From: Schizophyllum amplum
Taxonomy: Eukaryota; Basidiomycota; Agaricomycetes; Agaricales; Schizophyllaceae
Reading direction: 5' to 3'
Length of the DNA stretch: 64,000 nt
Assembly: GCA_007026445.1 (NCBI GenBank)
Contig: VDMD01000003.1
Location: forward strand, 1,488,001 to 1,552,000
In this document: piece after piece, positions 23,658-34,757 of the stretch
How the letters are laid out: the number at the start of each line of letters is the position of its first letter
How positions within the stretch are numbered: position 1 is the first letter of the stretch
Made by a program: the position numbers and the translations under genes
Notes under the pieces: model-generated
The model's input: the letters and a program-made list of their open reading frames with translations, nothing else
Database searches by the model: none
What the model was told of the DNA's origin: nothing

Positions 23658-25900
23658 CAGGCGCCAGGTCGTGCCCGCCGCGCTTCACTCTGAGTTGACG
23701 GAGTATTCCTCCCTTCTTCGCGCTCTACAAACAAGCAACACCCTTGATGTTACCTCGCATCTCCTCCCGGCATCCTGGAAGGGAAAGGAGCGCGCACGGG
23801 ACATCGAGGACGACGAGGACGATGTCGAGGCAGACTATGATCATCCCCGCACCCGTTCCCTATCTCGTATGAGTACAGATCAAGCGTCTTCCTCTGCCTT
23901 TGTCGTCCCCTCAAGTCCATCCTCCCGCGAGCGATCGACGTCGTCGAGACTTAAGCGAACTACGCCACGCGAAAGCTGGACACGTTGGCCGCTGCTTGAA
24001 GGGGACGTGTATGTCCCCGAGTGGTCATGGGACGAGGAGATTGCCGCCATGGCCTCGCAGCTACTGAACAGGGCCGAACATCATGATATCCCCACCTTGC
24101 CACCTTCTCCCATAACGCCGGACGACCCTATTGTGTCCCCCACAGGTCGCACAATCGGCTCTTCGCAAGCGGCCATAATCATGTCCTCGCCAACCAACTT
24201 GTCGGACGATACCAGCTCCCCAGACCCAACCCAAGAGCCTCCCGAGACTAGCCAGCCCGACCCCGAATATGAGGATGACCGCGACTCCAATGAAGACAGC
24301 GAAGACGAGACTCCCTTCCCCCCCGCCTACCTCAGTGCGCTGTCCCAAGAATCTGCCACGTTCATGTCGCAGGTGTGTACCCACGATCGACCATTCGCTC
24401 TTCCTCGTCTGCTCACTCGGCTTTCGACTGATAACTCGCTCCAGATCCTAGCCCTCCTCGCCGCCCACACCCCACTACGCCCGGGAAGTCTCCAGAACCG
24501 TATCGGAACTCTTTCGTGGCGGAACGTCGTCGATATCCTCGCCGTATCCGGCATCGACGGCGTCGACGGGAGGTACGCTGACCGTACTAGTTGCATGTCT
24601 GTACGTAGTATTAATGAAATCCTATGCTTATCTGTTCGCTTGCTTCCCTCCCCCTCTTCCTAACCTTCATCGACGTCCTGCATCATCGACGTCCTGTAAC
24701 GTCCGCACTACGCGAACAACCGGGAACAGCATGTTACGCAACATGAACTCCAAGCTCGAGAATATCTACGGGCCTTATGAGCGTGCGGGCATCGGTATGT
24801 CGCTTCGCCCTATCATACATCATACTATACTAACAGCAACTGCAGCTGAACAGCGTGCCGACATGCACTTCACTGCTCCATTTACGGTCGATACTCGTCT
24901 GTCACAAGACCCATTGGTCGAACTGCTCGACCTACCGCCTATGCCGCCAGGCTGGCAGCTACCCGATATCGCGGACGGCGCTGTTGCCGGGCGTAGAGGC
25001 GCGTCGTCGACGCGGACCAGCGGCGGATCGAGGAAGAGAAAACCGCAGACCGTGCTTGAGCCCACGGCGACGAAGAGGCGGCGAACGGCGCCTGTGAAGA
25101 AGGCGCCGGCGGCGGTGAAGAAGGTGAAGGGGCCGGAAGCGAAGAAGACGATGGGATCTGCAGCGCAAAAATTGACAGCGAGGGAATCGAAAAACGTGGA
25201 CCAGGAGAGAGCAGAGGCGGACGGAGAGGAACCGGAAGAAGAAGATGCAGTGGAGGACAAATTTGAGCCGCACACTCTGCCCGACTTACCCCTCATCGGC
25301 ACGCAGGATACCTTCCCTCCGCTCAGCCAGATCCTTGACCGGCGGTCTGAGTTGCTGCCCCCCCAAGCAGTGCCAGGCTCGTCACGCCATCGCTCGTCAT
25401 CTGCTCCGAGAGCGCAGGACGCAAAGACGAGAGCGCAGGACGCAAAGACGAGAGCACAGGACGCAACGACGAGAGACAGAAACGATGGTCATGGGTCCTA
25501 CGACAATGGGAACGGGTCCAGCGAGGACGAAGTCCAAGCCCAACTCGATCGTCGGAGCGGCAGCCTCGACAGCGATGCCCCACTTGCTTCTCAAGTTCTT
25601 GGTCGTCAGCCATCTAGTAGGAGTCGGGGAGCGAAGGAGGCAGATCAGGCGGCTGTGAAGGATGTTTCCGGACGGGCAGCGTCGGGGAAGGGACGAGCAA
25701 CGTCGACGAGGGGACACGCGACGACGAAGGGACGTACGGCGCCTACGATGGGACGAACGACGCGTTCGACCACAGCGAGGGCTCCTGCCGCATCCACGTC
25801 TGCCAGAGCTCCTGCCACATCGACATCGACGGGCAAGAAACGAAAACCTCGCATCGTCAGCAAGGCAATCATCGAGGATAGCGGGTCGGATCCGGAGTGA
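23650..25900 (+). CDS. nuclear-type protein, possible Rrn9-like Pol I factor
   Basis: Four exons (23650-24372, 24445-24572, 24730-24794, 24846-25900) give 656 aa. Residues ~10-125 contain ELTEYSSLLRALQ...LDVTSHLL, then an acidic insert, then ESWTRWPLLEGDVYVPEWSW. The W-x-x-WPL motif after a short helical lead resembles the RRN9 domain of yeast RNA polymerase I upstream activation factor. I hold this only tentatively. A second conserved-looking block is HTPLRPGSLQNRI...SWRNVVDILAVSG...MNSKLENIYGPYE. The C-terminal 350 residues are low-complexity and basic/acidic, with three AQDA(K/T)TR repeats, fitting a nuclear protein. It shares a promoter with eL41. Confidence 0.75.
25409..25471 (+). repeat. 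three 21-bp in-frame repeats
   Basis: AGAGCGCAGGACGCAAAGAC-type units occur three times in a row, encoding AQDAKTR, AQDAKTR and AQDATTR. The repeat is coding and its length is likely to vary. Confidence 0.85.
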
Positions 25901-27353
25901 TTGCGAGCTCGGCTGTCTGCGGCGTTGGGTATTTTGTGAACGACGATGTCTGTTCTTGCAGTGACGGCCTTTCTTGCGTGTATGATGGACTTTCTTGCAT
26001 GGATGTGGACTTCCTTGCAGATGCGGAATTTGTGGCACACCAAGTTACTGATCGAGTATATAGCGTTGAAGACTACTAGCGAAGACCCGTGCTCCGCAGG
26101 GAGCGTTCGACTCGCGATAAAGCAGAAAGTAGAATCGTATTAGTATGCTACGGTACTCGTTGTCTTTGTCGACTGCGGGCTTGCGACCCATGGCATCGCG
26201 CGTCTCCGGCATGTCAGGCCTTCAGGTGGCGAGAGAAATCCCTAAGTCGATGCTGATCCACTTCCCTAGTCACTGGAACGTTCAGGTCACCTGCCCATAG
26301 CCTTCGGCAGAACGGTGACCTGATGCCATGATACTCGTAAACAAAGGTCAAAGTCGAATGTGTATTAGCGGAGAAAGCGGACGTACGCGAACGTTGGCGG
26401 CTGCCTCGTTACTTCGTCTAGGTTACTGAGGTTGCCGTGGATGAGAGGCGTGATACAGGCATGGTACCTACAGAGAGTATCAGAATAGGCGGAGTGTGTA
26501 CAGAGGAGGGAAACATACGAAGCACATTGGTGAGATGTATGAGGCTGAGCTGTCGGCTGTAGACGTCGAACGTTGCGCACGCACCTCGCAAATGGCCACT
26601 GGAGCGTCGTTACAGCGCTGTTGATGAGATGTCATACGTTGCTGAGCTGGAGACTTGCGCGCGTCAAGCGAGGGATTGTCGTCGTGGTCTACAGAGGTAA
26701 CACGGTCAGCAGTGCAAAGCGAAGCAACGTGGAAAGAGACATACGATGCATTGTTCGATAATTGTGTGAGCGAAAACGGTCTATATGTATTGTAGCAGTG
26801 GAGGGGGAAATGGGCGGATGAGGAAGATGAGGGCGAGAAGGATCGGCAAAGGGGAGGTGTTGTCGAGGTACGGTCGACAACGTGTCCTGCAGATAGCGAC
26901 TCTAGGCTTAAGGAGGGTGATGAAATTAAGATGTATCTCGCTGTAGTCAACTAAGTGAAGAGGGGTGATGCAATCGTACCTTTCTCTCGGTTTCACGCCT
27001 GCCTGTTCCTGTTGGACTGACGCAAAGGTCAGGGCCGTGACTTGTTCCTACAGATGGAAGTGCTGAACAGGCTGGAAGTGGATCTGCTCCTGCCGGAGCT
27101 TTTGCCTTGTTTGGAGACAAAGAGTCCGGGACAACCGGGCCGACAGCCACCGCGTCAGTGATCCTCAGTGATCTGGATTCTGAAGCGGACAACTGCACTT
27201 CTGCTTGTCCCTTGCTCTCATCTCAGCTTCAGAAACGCCTTCTTCGGATATTCTGTGCGCTGAGGACTGTCTTGCTCTCTCATCTGCTATCTGATCTGCA
27301 TCTTGCTCATGACTTCCGCTCTCAACCTATACTGTAACGATTAATATCTTTGC
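25901..27353. other. intergenic region with unresolved minus-strand signals
   Basis: 1.45 kb. Near 25950-26020 a CTTTCTTGCATGGA-like phrase recurs in the 3' flank. Between about 26380 and 26760 the minus strand shows several intron-like GTATGT...TGTAG and GTGCGT...CTACAG pairs around peptide-like stretches (LINSAVTTLQWPFA, YHACITPLIHGNLSNLDEV). No full exon chain could be assembled. Confidence 0.4.
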
Positions 27354-28669
27354 ATGGCCGTGGTATGTGCTGTGGCAGTCTGCTCCCTGAGTAGTACTGA
27401 CTCTCACCATCAGCGAGCTCTTACTTCGACCTCGTCGTTCAAATACACATCCCGCTCCAATCGTGATCCACTACCTCAGGACCTCTACCAGCAAGTCGTG
27501 GTCCCCGGCCCCGGTCTGCGGCTATTAACATTTGGTCGAGTGCTCTCTACGTCCGATATACAAGTCATTTAACTCACCCTCGATAGATGATGGCGGTGTC
27601 CGAGGACTGACCATGCTCCTGCTTCTGCGCGCCATCATGCATCATATACAACAAGCGAACCATGAACCCACTCTGCCTCTGCCATGCGAATATTTTGACA
27701 TGATCGCGGGAAGTGGTACCGGAGGGTAGTTCATTTTAATGCCTGTGTGGTCGTTCATTGATTCCTTTGCAGGTTTATAGCACTTCTGCTTGGACGACTC
27801 CGACTCTCAATTGAGCACGCTATCGAGTGCTACACCCGCGTCGTCAATCACGTATTTGTGCAGACCAAAGGCGACGGCACATTCAGAGCGACTCCCCTTG
27901 AGAAGGTTCTAAGGGAGATCTCTCATCGCTTCGGAGATGGGGAGGATACGCCCATTCTCGACTCCAACTCTTTCCCGTGCAGAACGTGAGCGAGGTGTTT
28001 TGCAAAAGCTTCGAAAACGAACTGACCTTGCTCAGCTTCGTGTGCATCAGGGAGGCGGTCGGCTCTAGCAATGCCATACATCGAAAGCTGCGGACATACG
28101 CCCATCCCACGGAACCTGGGGCCAGGTGCACGTTTCTGGAGGCCGTTAGAGCTACTATGGGCAATCCGACGTTCTTCAAGCCTCCAGCCGTCTCGCGAAG
28201 CAAGTCTCCTACCACTCTTCTTGATGCAGGCGATGACCATTGTAACCCGGTCTTCGATCTCTACGAAGAGTCGCAGTTCCTCTATCCCTCCCGACACTTC
28301 GCCTATCTCCTCAGCCTCGGACCGGGTACAGCCGACACCGTCGGTGTCAATCCGTCTCGCGCCTTCGTTAATCAACCCCGGCTACCCTCGCTGACTCTCT
28401 CTGCCCTTCGTCGTCTGGCGGATAATTGCGATCGCATTGCAACCTCATTCCGAGAACAGCACAGCGGAGAGTTCGACGGGAATTACTTTCGTATGACACC
28501 AGCCCCTTCCTCCTACGATGGCAAGCTACGGTGGGAGGAGCCTGAGGCCCTGCAAGAGTTCATAGCGCCATACTTCGCCTCCATCTACCAGCAAGTATGC
28601 ATATTAGTCGTTGCGATGATGAACGAATTGGCACTGGTGATGGCCTCAGGTAATCGTAGGAATCGTTAG
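27354..28669 (+). CDS. patatin-like phospholipase-family protein, likely lacking the Ser nucleophile
   Basis: Five exons (27354-27362, 27414-27534, 27587-27725, 27773-27985, 28036-28669) give 371 aa. Exon 2 to 3 splicing yields LRLLTFDDGGVRGLTMLLLL, matching the patatin oxyanion-hole motif (DGGGxRG, here DDGGVRG). The nucleophile elbow reads EYFDMIAGSGTGGFIALLLG, so the Ser of GxSxG aligns with Gly. NPTFFKPPAV and a LLDAGDDHCNPV block correspond to the late patatin region with the catalytic Asp. Family members hydrolyse acyl lipids; this one may be inactive or act as a regulator. The 9-nt first exon is inferred from a strong GTATGT donor; reading straight through is also open. A C-terminal intron at 28593 is possible. 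Confidence 0.75.
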
Positions 28670-29625
28670 GACAGCGGGCGCTTTCTGTCTATATGTGAAA
28701 TGTTGTCATCATCGGCACATACTACTGGATTGTTCCGACCGTACCTTCACCGCGGTCTGAAGCTGCCCAACAACGCCTTCATGGGGCCCGGCGTGACGCT
28801 TTGAACTTCAACTTCATGAACCGGGGATTTTGGCTGTGGTTGCAGTTTTCTGCTTTATATGTAATGATATACTTATGGGCTGAAATCATGCAGCCCGTGC
28901 CACAAATGCACTTCAGAAGGCCCAGAAAAATTCCGGGGTAAATTCGAGCGAAAATGATTATCTTGACGACCCGTCGCGAGCTTCACAAATTTAACCGATT
29001 GTGACGCTCGCCGACGGATAGCTTCACTTCAGAGATCGCCGTGATGCGTGACGTGAAGGTACGGTGGAAACACTCCAGTTACTATCAGTATGCTACGGAA
29101 CTCATTCCTCGTGTTGGTTAGAGGTCAGAATACAGGTTGACCTGTTACTTAGTGATGGGTGGCAGTGGGTGGATTGGTGGATGTTCGGCGGGCCGAGATT
29201 TCCCGCTGCGTCCCGTTGATTCAACGCACATACTTATGTATGCACTTATGTTTGATCTTCTACTGATTTTCTCATGCAGTCCTCATGCAGCGAATCAAGA
29301 TTCGACATGCGCTGCAGGCGTGTCCTGGGCGTGTCGCCCACATCTCTCTTCCCCCACCATCGCCCTCGCTTTGCCATCTCGGCTGCGATGGTAATGGCTA
29401 GCTCGCTGTTCCGCAAGTTCTTGCATATATGCTACTCCCCATTCCGTGGCATCACGCCTGACCTTGACGGGTCCTGGGCGACGCGGGTGAACGGATCCTC
29501 GGACGGCACGTTCCACACGAAGCGAGAGAATGTAAGCGCAGCCTATCCTCAGTTGGGAACAGATATCCTTACTGCAGCCTATCTCACAGGCGTCTTCCAT
29601 CTTCACGGACAACACTCGTGCGAGC
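28670..29625. other. intergenic region
   Basis: About 950 bp between two plus-strand genes. The ORF at 29274 runs into the next gene in another frame and has no family features. Nothing else was seen. Confidence 0.45.
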
Positions 29626-32349
29626 ATGTCAAAGGACGGCGCTACCTCGCCGCAAAATGTACTTCACTCTTTGCTTGCATATGAGGGGTCGCTCACCAAG
29701 CGATATCAGACCCCGTGGCATATTGGCGACAAGGAATTTCACAACAAGCCAGCGGGCGAGAATACGGCATGGCAGGAGTGCTCGAAACTGGTCGACACTC
29801 ATGATACGACGATGTGTCAGGTCTGGGGCGGGGAGGTAGACACCCTTTTGGTATTCGTGCGTGCTTCGTATGCTATTATCTGGCTCCTTGCGATTCTGAT
29901 GAACGGTGTAGGCTGGCCTTTTCTCGGCTGTTCTGACCGCATTCATCATCGAGGCCTACAAGTGGTTATTGGAAGAACCCGACGATCTCACTGCAGATTA
30001 CCTGAGGCAGATATTGGCCATCATGTCGAATACAACTATCCCGTCCGTCCCCCGCTCAAGCAGCCGCCCTTCCCTCCCAGACGACGTTGTGGCTCTCATC
30101 AATGGGTTGTGGTTCAGCAGCTTGACTCTGAGCCTATCCTCGGCACTCATCGGCATCGTCTCCAAACAGTGGTTGCGCGAGTACCTTCGAGACGTTGGTC
30201 GCACGCACGAAACCAACCTCTCCATACGACAGGTCAAATATGAAGGTCTCACGCGATGGTACGTGGGAGCGATCATCACGACGATCCCTCTCCTTCTTCA
30301 AACCGCGCTATTTCTCTTCCTCGTCGGCATCGTCTACCTTCTCTGGCACCTACAACCCACTGTAGCCGCCATCATCAGCGTTCTCGGCATCTTTGTCGTC
30401 TTTTTCTTCATCGCTACCACCATTCTTCCTGCATTGCAATTCATTCTCTACCAGTCAGGACGCCTTCGCCTGCACACAACCAGCCAGTTCCCTTACAAGT
30501 CTGCCCAGGCGTGGCTGTTCTTGCGCACGTTGATCATGGCCATCAACTTTTTGGCTTGGTTGTATCACTCCATTTCAAGGATAACGATACGAGTGATCAC
30601 GATGAAGGGGAAGTCCTGGCAGCCGTTCGTCGCACCTTACCCGACCTATCCTGCATGGCCGCAGCTGGATATCGAATGGACTCGCCGCCGAGACGAGAGC
30701 GCGCAATGGAGTCACGAGCCGACTTCGATCGGTCGATGTCTTGGCTTCATAGAGCTTAATTTCGAACATCACCTCCTGCGCGACTGGCTCTGGAACTGCG
30801 TATGGAGTATGCGACAAAATCCGACCAACGCAAAACACGTGCTTCAGTGCGTTAGACGCACGCCCAAGATCAAACCCGACTTCCCCGCTTCTACAGACAT
30901 CCTTGCGTGCGCGGTCGCCCCCCTTCTCGATCCGCGTACGGAAACTCAAGCGACGTCGGAGTTGGTATCGCACATGCTCGTAGACTCCAAGAGCGAGGCG
31001 TACGTTGAGCATCTTATTCGCATATACAACAGTCTGGTACGGCGTGGCGTGCAAGAGGTGCCCGATATTGTCTTTGAATCACTCCGCACGACGTTACGCA
31101 CGATGCCGGGCGGATGTTCTCAAGGTGCGTACATTCTCTGACTAAGGCATATAGATAGACTCACGTAACAACATAGACACGCGATTGCAACTGTTCCTAG
31201 TCGCGAAAGACATCTTGCGAAGGAGTCAACATACGGAGTCCATCTACAGCACGTTCTTGGACACGATCTCCATCATCGTCAGTCGCCTCAGTCGCAGTGA
31301 GGTTCAAGAGAGATACGGCTTCACTGTCGAGGAGTTGAGTTTGGACCTTAGCAGCGAGATCATGGACTGGCTAGGCAGGTACCCTGATCCGAGCAGCAAC
31401 TGGAGAGACTATAAATCCCGTGTCTTGTGGTCGGCGAAGACGGCCATCTTACTGGCCCGCCGACTCTCCCTTTTCGAACCATTGGACACGATTGCGACTT
31501 GGCATCCTCGCCTTCCTTCCGTCTATGCTTTGCTCGAATTCGTACACAACAAAGTGCATTTGATCCCGGTTGCGACTTTGCCGACGTGGACGCCTGAAAA
31601 TTTCACGATGGAAGAATTCGTCAAGGTGAAGAAGGCATTGGAAGCGATATGCGACGCAGCGTCCGAGTCCGACATCGAGGTACCACAGCGTCTTCCTCAA
31701 CGCTTGCCAACTCCACAAGTCCCGTCCGCGGGGTCCAAACAGAACAAGTCGCGACTGGTGAGAGATCCCTCAGCGTCTGTCATGGTGTGCTGACCATGGA
31801 TTCTAGAAAATATCAAAGCGTCATGGGGCCCGGCAGAATTTACGCTGGGACGAAGGAGCTGCCATAGGCGAGCGCGCGCTGGTCAGTTCTGGCATCCCGT
31901 CGATGCGCGTACTGATAAAATTACGACAGCATACTTATGTCCCCGAGTCCGACATTGCCGACGTCGATTTACAGACCACGGAGGATCAGGACAACATTTT
32001 GAGCAAGGACCCGTTCGCCACACTGCCGATTCACTTGAACCCACCATCGACTTTGAAGGCGGGCGAGACAGGTTGCTTCAACAACCAGGACTCTACGGAT
32101 ACTTCAGGTATAGAGGCGGCCTTGGGAAGCGGTCCAGTCGCGAGATCGTCACTCGTAGCGGCTGAGGAGTGCGATCCTGGCTTCACGTCGGTCACTCGAG
32201 TTGGCTCATCACGAGATGGTCCTGGCGAGGGCGCTCTCGACGGGAACGGACGCGCGGACGATCGCGCCGCGCATCCGTCTCATGAGGCCCAGGGGAGTCG
32301 GCAGACGCAAACACGAGACGATTGTGTACGGACATTGGGCTCTACATAG
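29626..32349 (+). CDS. DUF6535 multi-pass membrane protein
   Basis: Four exons (29626-29856, 29912-31124, 31177-31757, 31807-32349) give 855 aa. After a cytosolic-looking lead (AWQECSKLVDTHDTTMCQVW) come four hydrophobic helices: VDTLLVFAGLFSAVLTAFII (~72-92, joined across intron 1), the INGLWFSSLTLSLSSALIGI segment (~135-155), AIITTIPLLLQTALFLFLVG (~190-215) and IISVLGIFVVFFFIATTILP (~222-245). This DTLLVFAGLFSAVLTAF block followed by LWFSSLxLSLxxAL and KQW is the hallmark of the large fungal DUF6535 family, whose function is unknown. The C-terminal two thirds is a helical soluble region. The last intron (31758-31806) is inferred; without it the protein ends at 31793. Confidence 0.8.
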
Positions 32350-32803
32350 AAGACTATGTCGGCGGCTAGACAGAGAAGTGTATTCTGGTATCCATTCATC
32401 AGTATCGCGTTGTGTACTTACAAGGCTCTCGATCTTCATGCGACTATGCAGTGGCAAGTGTCGAGTGTCGAAGGTCACATTCGCGTCCGCCGTGGATGCT
32501 TTATGCGCAGGTGACACGCTATTCTGCTCGAAAGATTAACCTGGTGTACTTAGGTATGTATATAGTCTCTCGCAGCGCACGACGTCCTTGAAGTCGGACT
32601 CGTCGGACCGAAGGCAGCGCCGGTCACCTGATGTCACGACGATAGTCACGGCCGTTTCGCTTCAATAAACTTAAAGAGATGTGCACTCTCTTTGTGTACA
32701 TCCTAACTCTATGTATACATTGGCGCAGAATTTACGTACAAATCCGTCGTAGCCCCGATTGAAAACTTATATTGGAAAAAAGCTGCTCAACTCCTCTGCC
32801 TCG
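32350..32803. other. convergent intergenic region
   Basis: 454 bp between the 3' ends of two converging genes. No features were seen beyond AT-rich 3'-end-like sequence. Confidence 0.5.
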
Positions 32804-34420
32804 TCATGATCTGCCACTCTTCTCCGCCTGCTCGCGCAATATCTGGTTCTGCTTGACCAACAGCAGCGCGTACAACAGCTCCACTCGCTGTGTTTGAAAA
32901 TCAGCCCGCGTACGCACAGAAAGCCGGTACCCAAGCCAGAGCCTGAACCCGTTGTCGCAAACCCAAAGAACTATACACGCACCGGAACCTGCACCCCCCT
33001 CTCCCTCGCCATCCGCACCACCTCCCCTACGATCGCCTCCACCTCGATCGGGTAGCCTTTCTGCGCGTCCAGCAGCATGCTTGGAATGTGCGCCATGTGG
33101 GGCGCGGACTGGACCTTCCGGGTGTTCTCGATGGTGGAATCGACTAGGGAGGACGGGAGCCCGTCGTCGGAGTCGGGGAAGCCGAGGGCGCGACCTGGGA
33201 TGCGAGAAGAGGGGGGACGGGTTAGCGCGCAAGTATTTTGTCTCAGAAAAAAAAATGCAACGCCAGGTGCATCCTTACCGACATCAACTAGCTCCCTCAA
33301 CACGCCCCTCAGCCCCTCGATCGCGTACTCCGATATCTTGTCTGCCGTCTTCGGGAACACGTACGGCGCCGACTGTCCCTGCTCTCCTGCCTGCCCCCCA
33401 GGCCTCGCGTACACCTCCCCCTCCCTTGGTGGTGGCCGGAACAGCGCGGGCACCGTATATCCGGTCAGTGTAGCGAAAGACGAGAACCCCACGTTCCAGA
33501 AATTCTTGGCGAACTTTTTGCGCTGGATCTCGGGGACGACGTCGACGGTACTGCCGCCCGCGGAGAGCATGGCGGCGATGTCGTCGAGGATGGCTTGTTC
33601 GGCGGGGGTATTGGTGGTGGTAGTGAAGTCGTGCGGGCGGTAGATGCCGAGGGTGACGCGGTCCTGGAGAGGCGTAAGTGGATCGAGTAAAGGAGATGGG
33701 GAGGGTGGGAGTGGGAGAGTTATGATATAGGTAATTATATGAGTGTGTTGAGGAAGGGACAACTTACGAAATCATTGTGCCCGACCACGTTCGGCCGGCG
33801 CGATGAGGTTAGTGCCGATGAAGAGGGAGCTGCTGACAATGCGAGGCTCGCCCTTGCCGAGGGCCTTGACTGCATCGTATAGATCCTTCTCCACGTTGAT
33901 CCCGTTCTGCATCAGCACGTATACCGGCTGGCGGTGCTCGTCGGCGTATGGCGCAGAGAGCAAGGGCGCGACCAGTGCGGGCGTCTTTATGATGTCCGGG
34001 ATGCATTTGGTGGTGAGGAATACATAGGAGTATGTCTGGTCTGCGGCAGCGGCGACAGAGCTGACGACTGCATTGTTTATCTGAGCAGGGGAAGGGTGAG
34101 GAGGAGGGGGCGCCGCTCACGGCGATCGGGCTTCCATCCAGTGATCTCGCCGTACTTCTGGCTCTTAAAGTGCATTCCCTCGGCTGGGGGGCATGTCAAA
34201 ATCGTGCATGGGCGCGTATTTCGAGGACTGTCTCACAGTTGGCAAGGGCATAGTTACTACGAGCGGCTACGGTGACTCGAGCAAGGCCGCTGCGCTTGAG
34301 GATTAGACTATCTGGTGTTCTTCAGTAACGCAAAGCCGCGAGTAGGGGTTGCGTGGACGTACAAATTGCGCCTACTCCGCCATACCCAACAAGCAGAACT
34401 TCCTTTAGGGGGGCCGCCAT
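32804..34420 (-). CDS. ketopantoate reductase (ApbA/PanE)-like gene with apparent frameshift
   Basis: Seven exons: 34420-34363, 34311-34237, 34183-34121, 34067-33768, 33663-33279, 33194-32983 and 32887-32804. The N-terminus VLLVGYGGVGAIYSLIL is the ApbA Rossmann motif. YGEITGWKP, YVFLTTKCIPDI, VYVLMQNGINVEKDL and SSLFIGTN follow in family order. The C-terminal domain has FAKNFWNVGFSSFATLTG, PSMLLDAQKGYPIEVEAIVG (the catalytic-helix K is in this block) and VELLYALLLVKQNQILR. The family reduces 2-dehydropantoate or related ketoacids with NADPH. In exon 4 the frame ends at a TGA near 33772, while the expected VVGHNDF continuation is present one base out of frame (near 33790). No GT-AG intron can repair it. 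Either the allele is broken or there is a one-base sequence error. Confidence 0.75.
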
Positions 34421-34757
34421 ACGATGAGGGTTGTATCAGAAAGAAGCCGGCGTTCGGAGTGTAAAAGCCAGTGACGATAAAGATAGAGATGCTCCGTTAG
34501 TTTCTATCGCATAAGGTTGAGTCAGAGCAGCACAAGCTGTTGGCGCGGTATGTGGGCGGCAATGAGGGCCTGAAGCTTGAAGACCACCGTGGACTCCAAG
34601 CAAGTCGGGCGCTCCGGCTTCCGGCCCGACTAAGCGCTAAGCGCCCTCTCTGATCGCGTCAACCACAAACTTGCTCCTTCCCTTCAGCTGACGTTGTCTT
34701 CACAAGCCCAATCATCTTTCTTTTGCCTCAATTACCTGCTCGGCGACTCTGCTCACG
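34421..34757. promoter_or_regulatory. divergent promoter region
   Basis: 337 bp between divergent start codons (34420 minus, 34758 plus). A pyrimidine-rich tract lies directly before the RSC7-like start. No specific operator was recognised. Confidence 0.4.

Noticed and set aside
29274..29684. upstream 136-codon ORF as the N-terminus of the DUF6535 protein
   Set aside because: It is in a different frame from the conserved AWQEC...VDTLLVF exon and ends beyond that gene's start; no intron links them.
34020..34130. alternative splice at CTCAG (34081) for the reductase gene
   Set aside because: It puts the conserved YVFLTTKC block out of phase; the GCAG acceptor at 34068 restores it.
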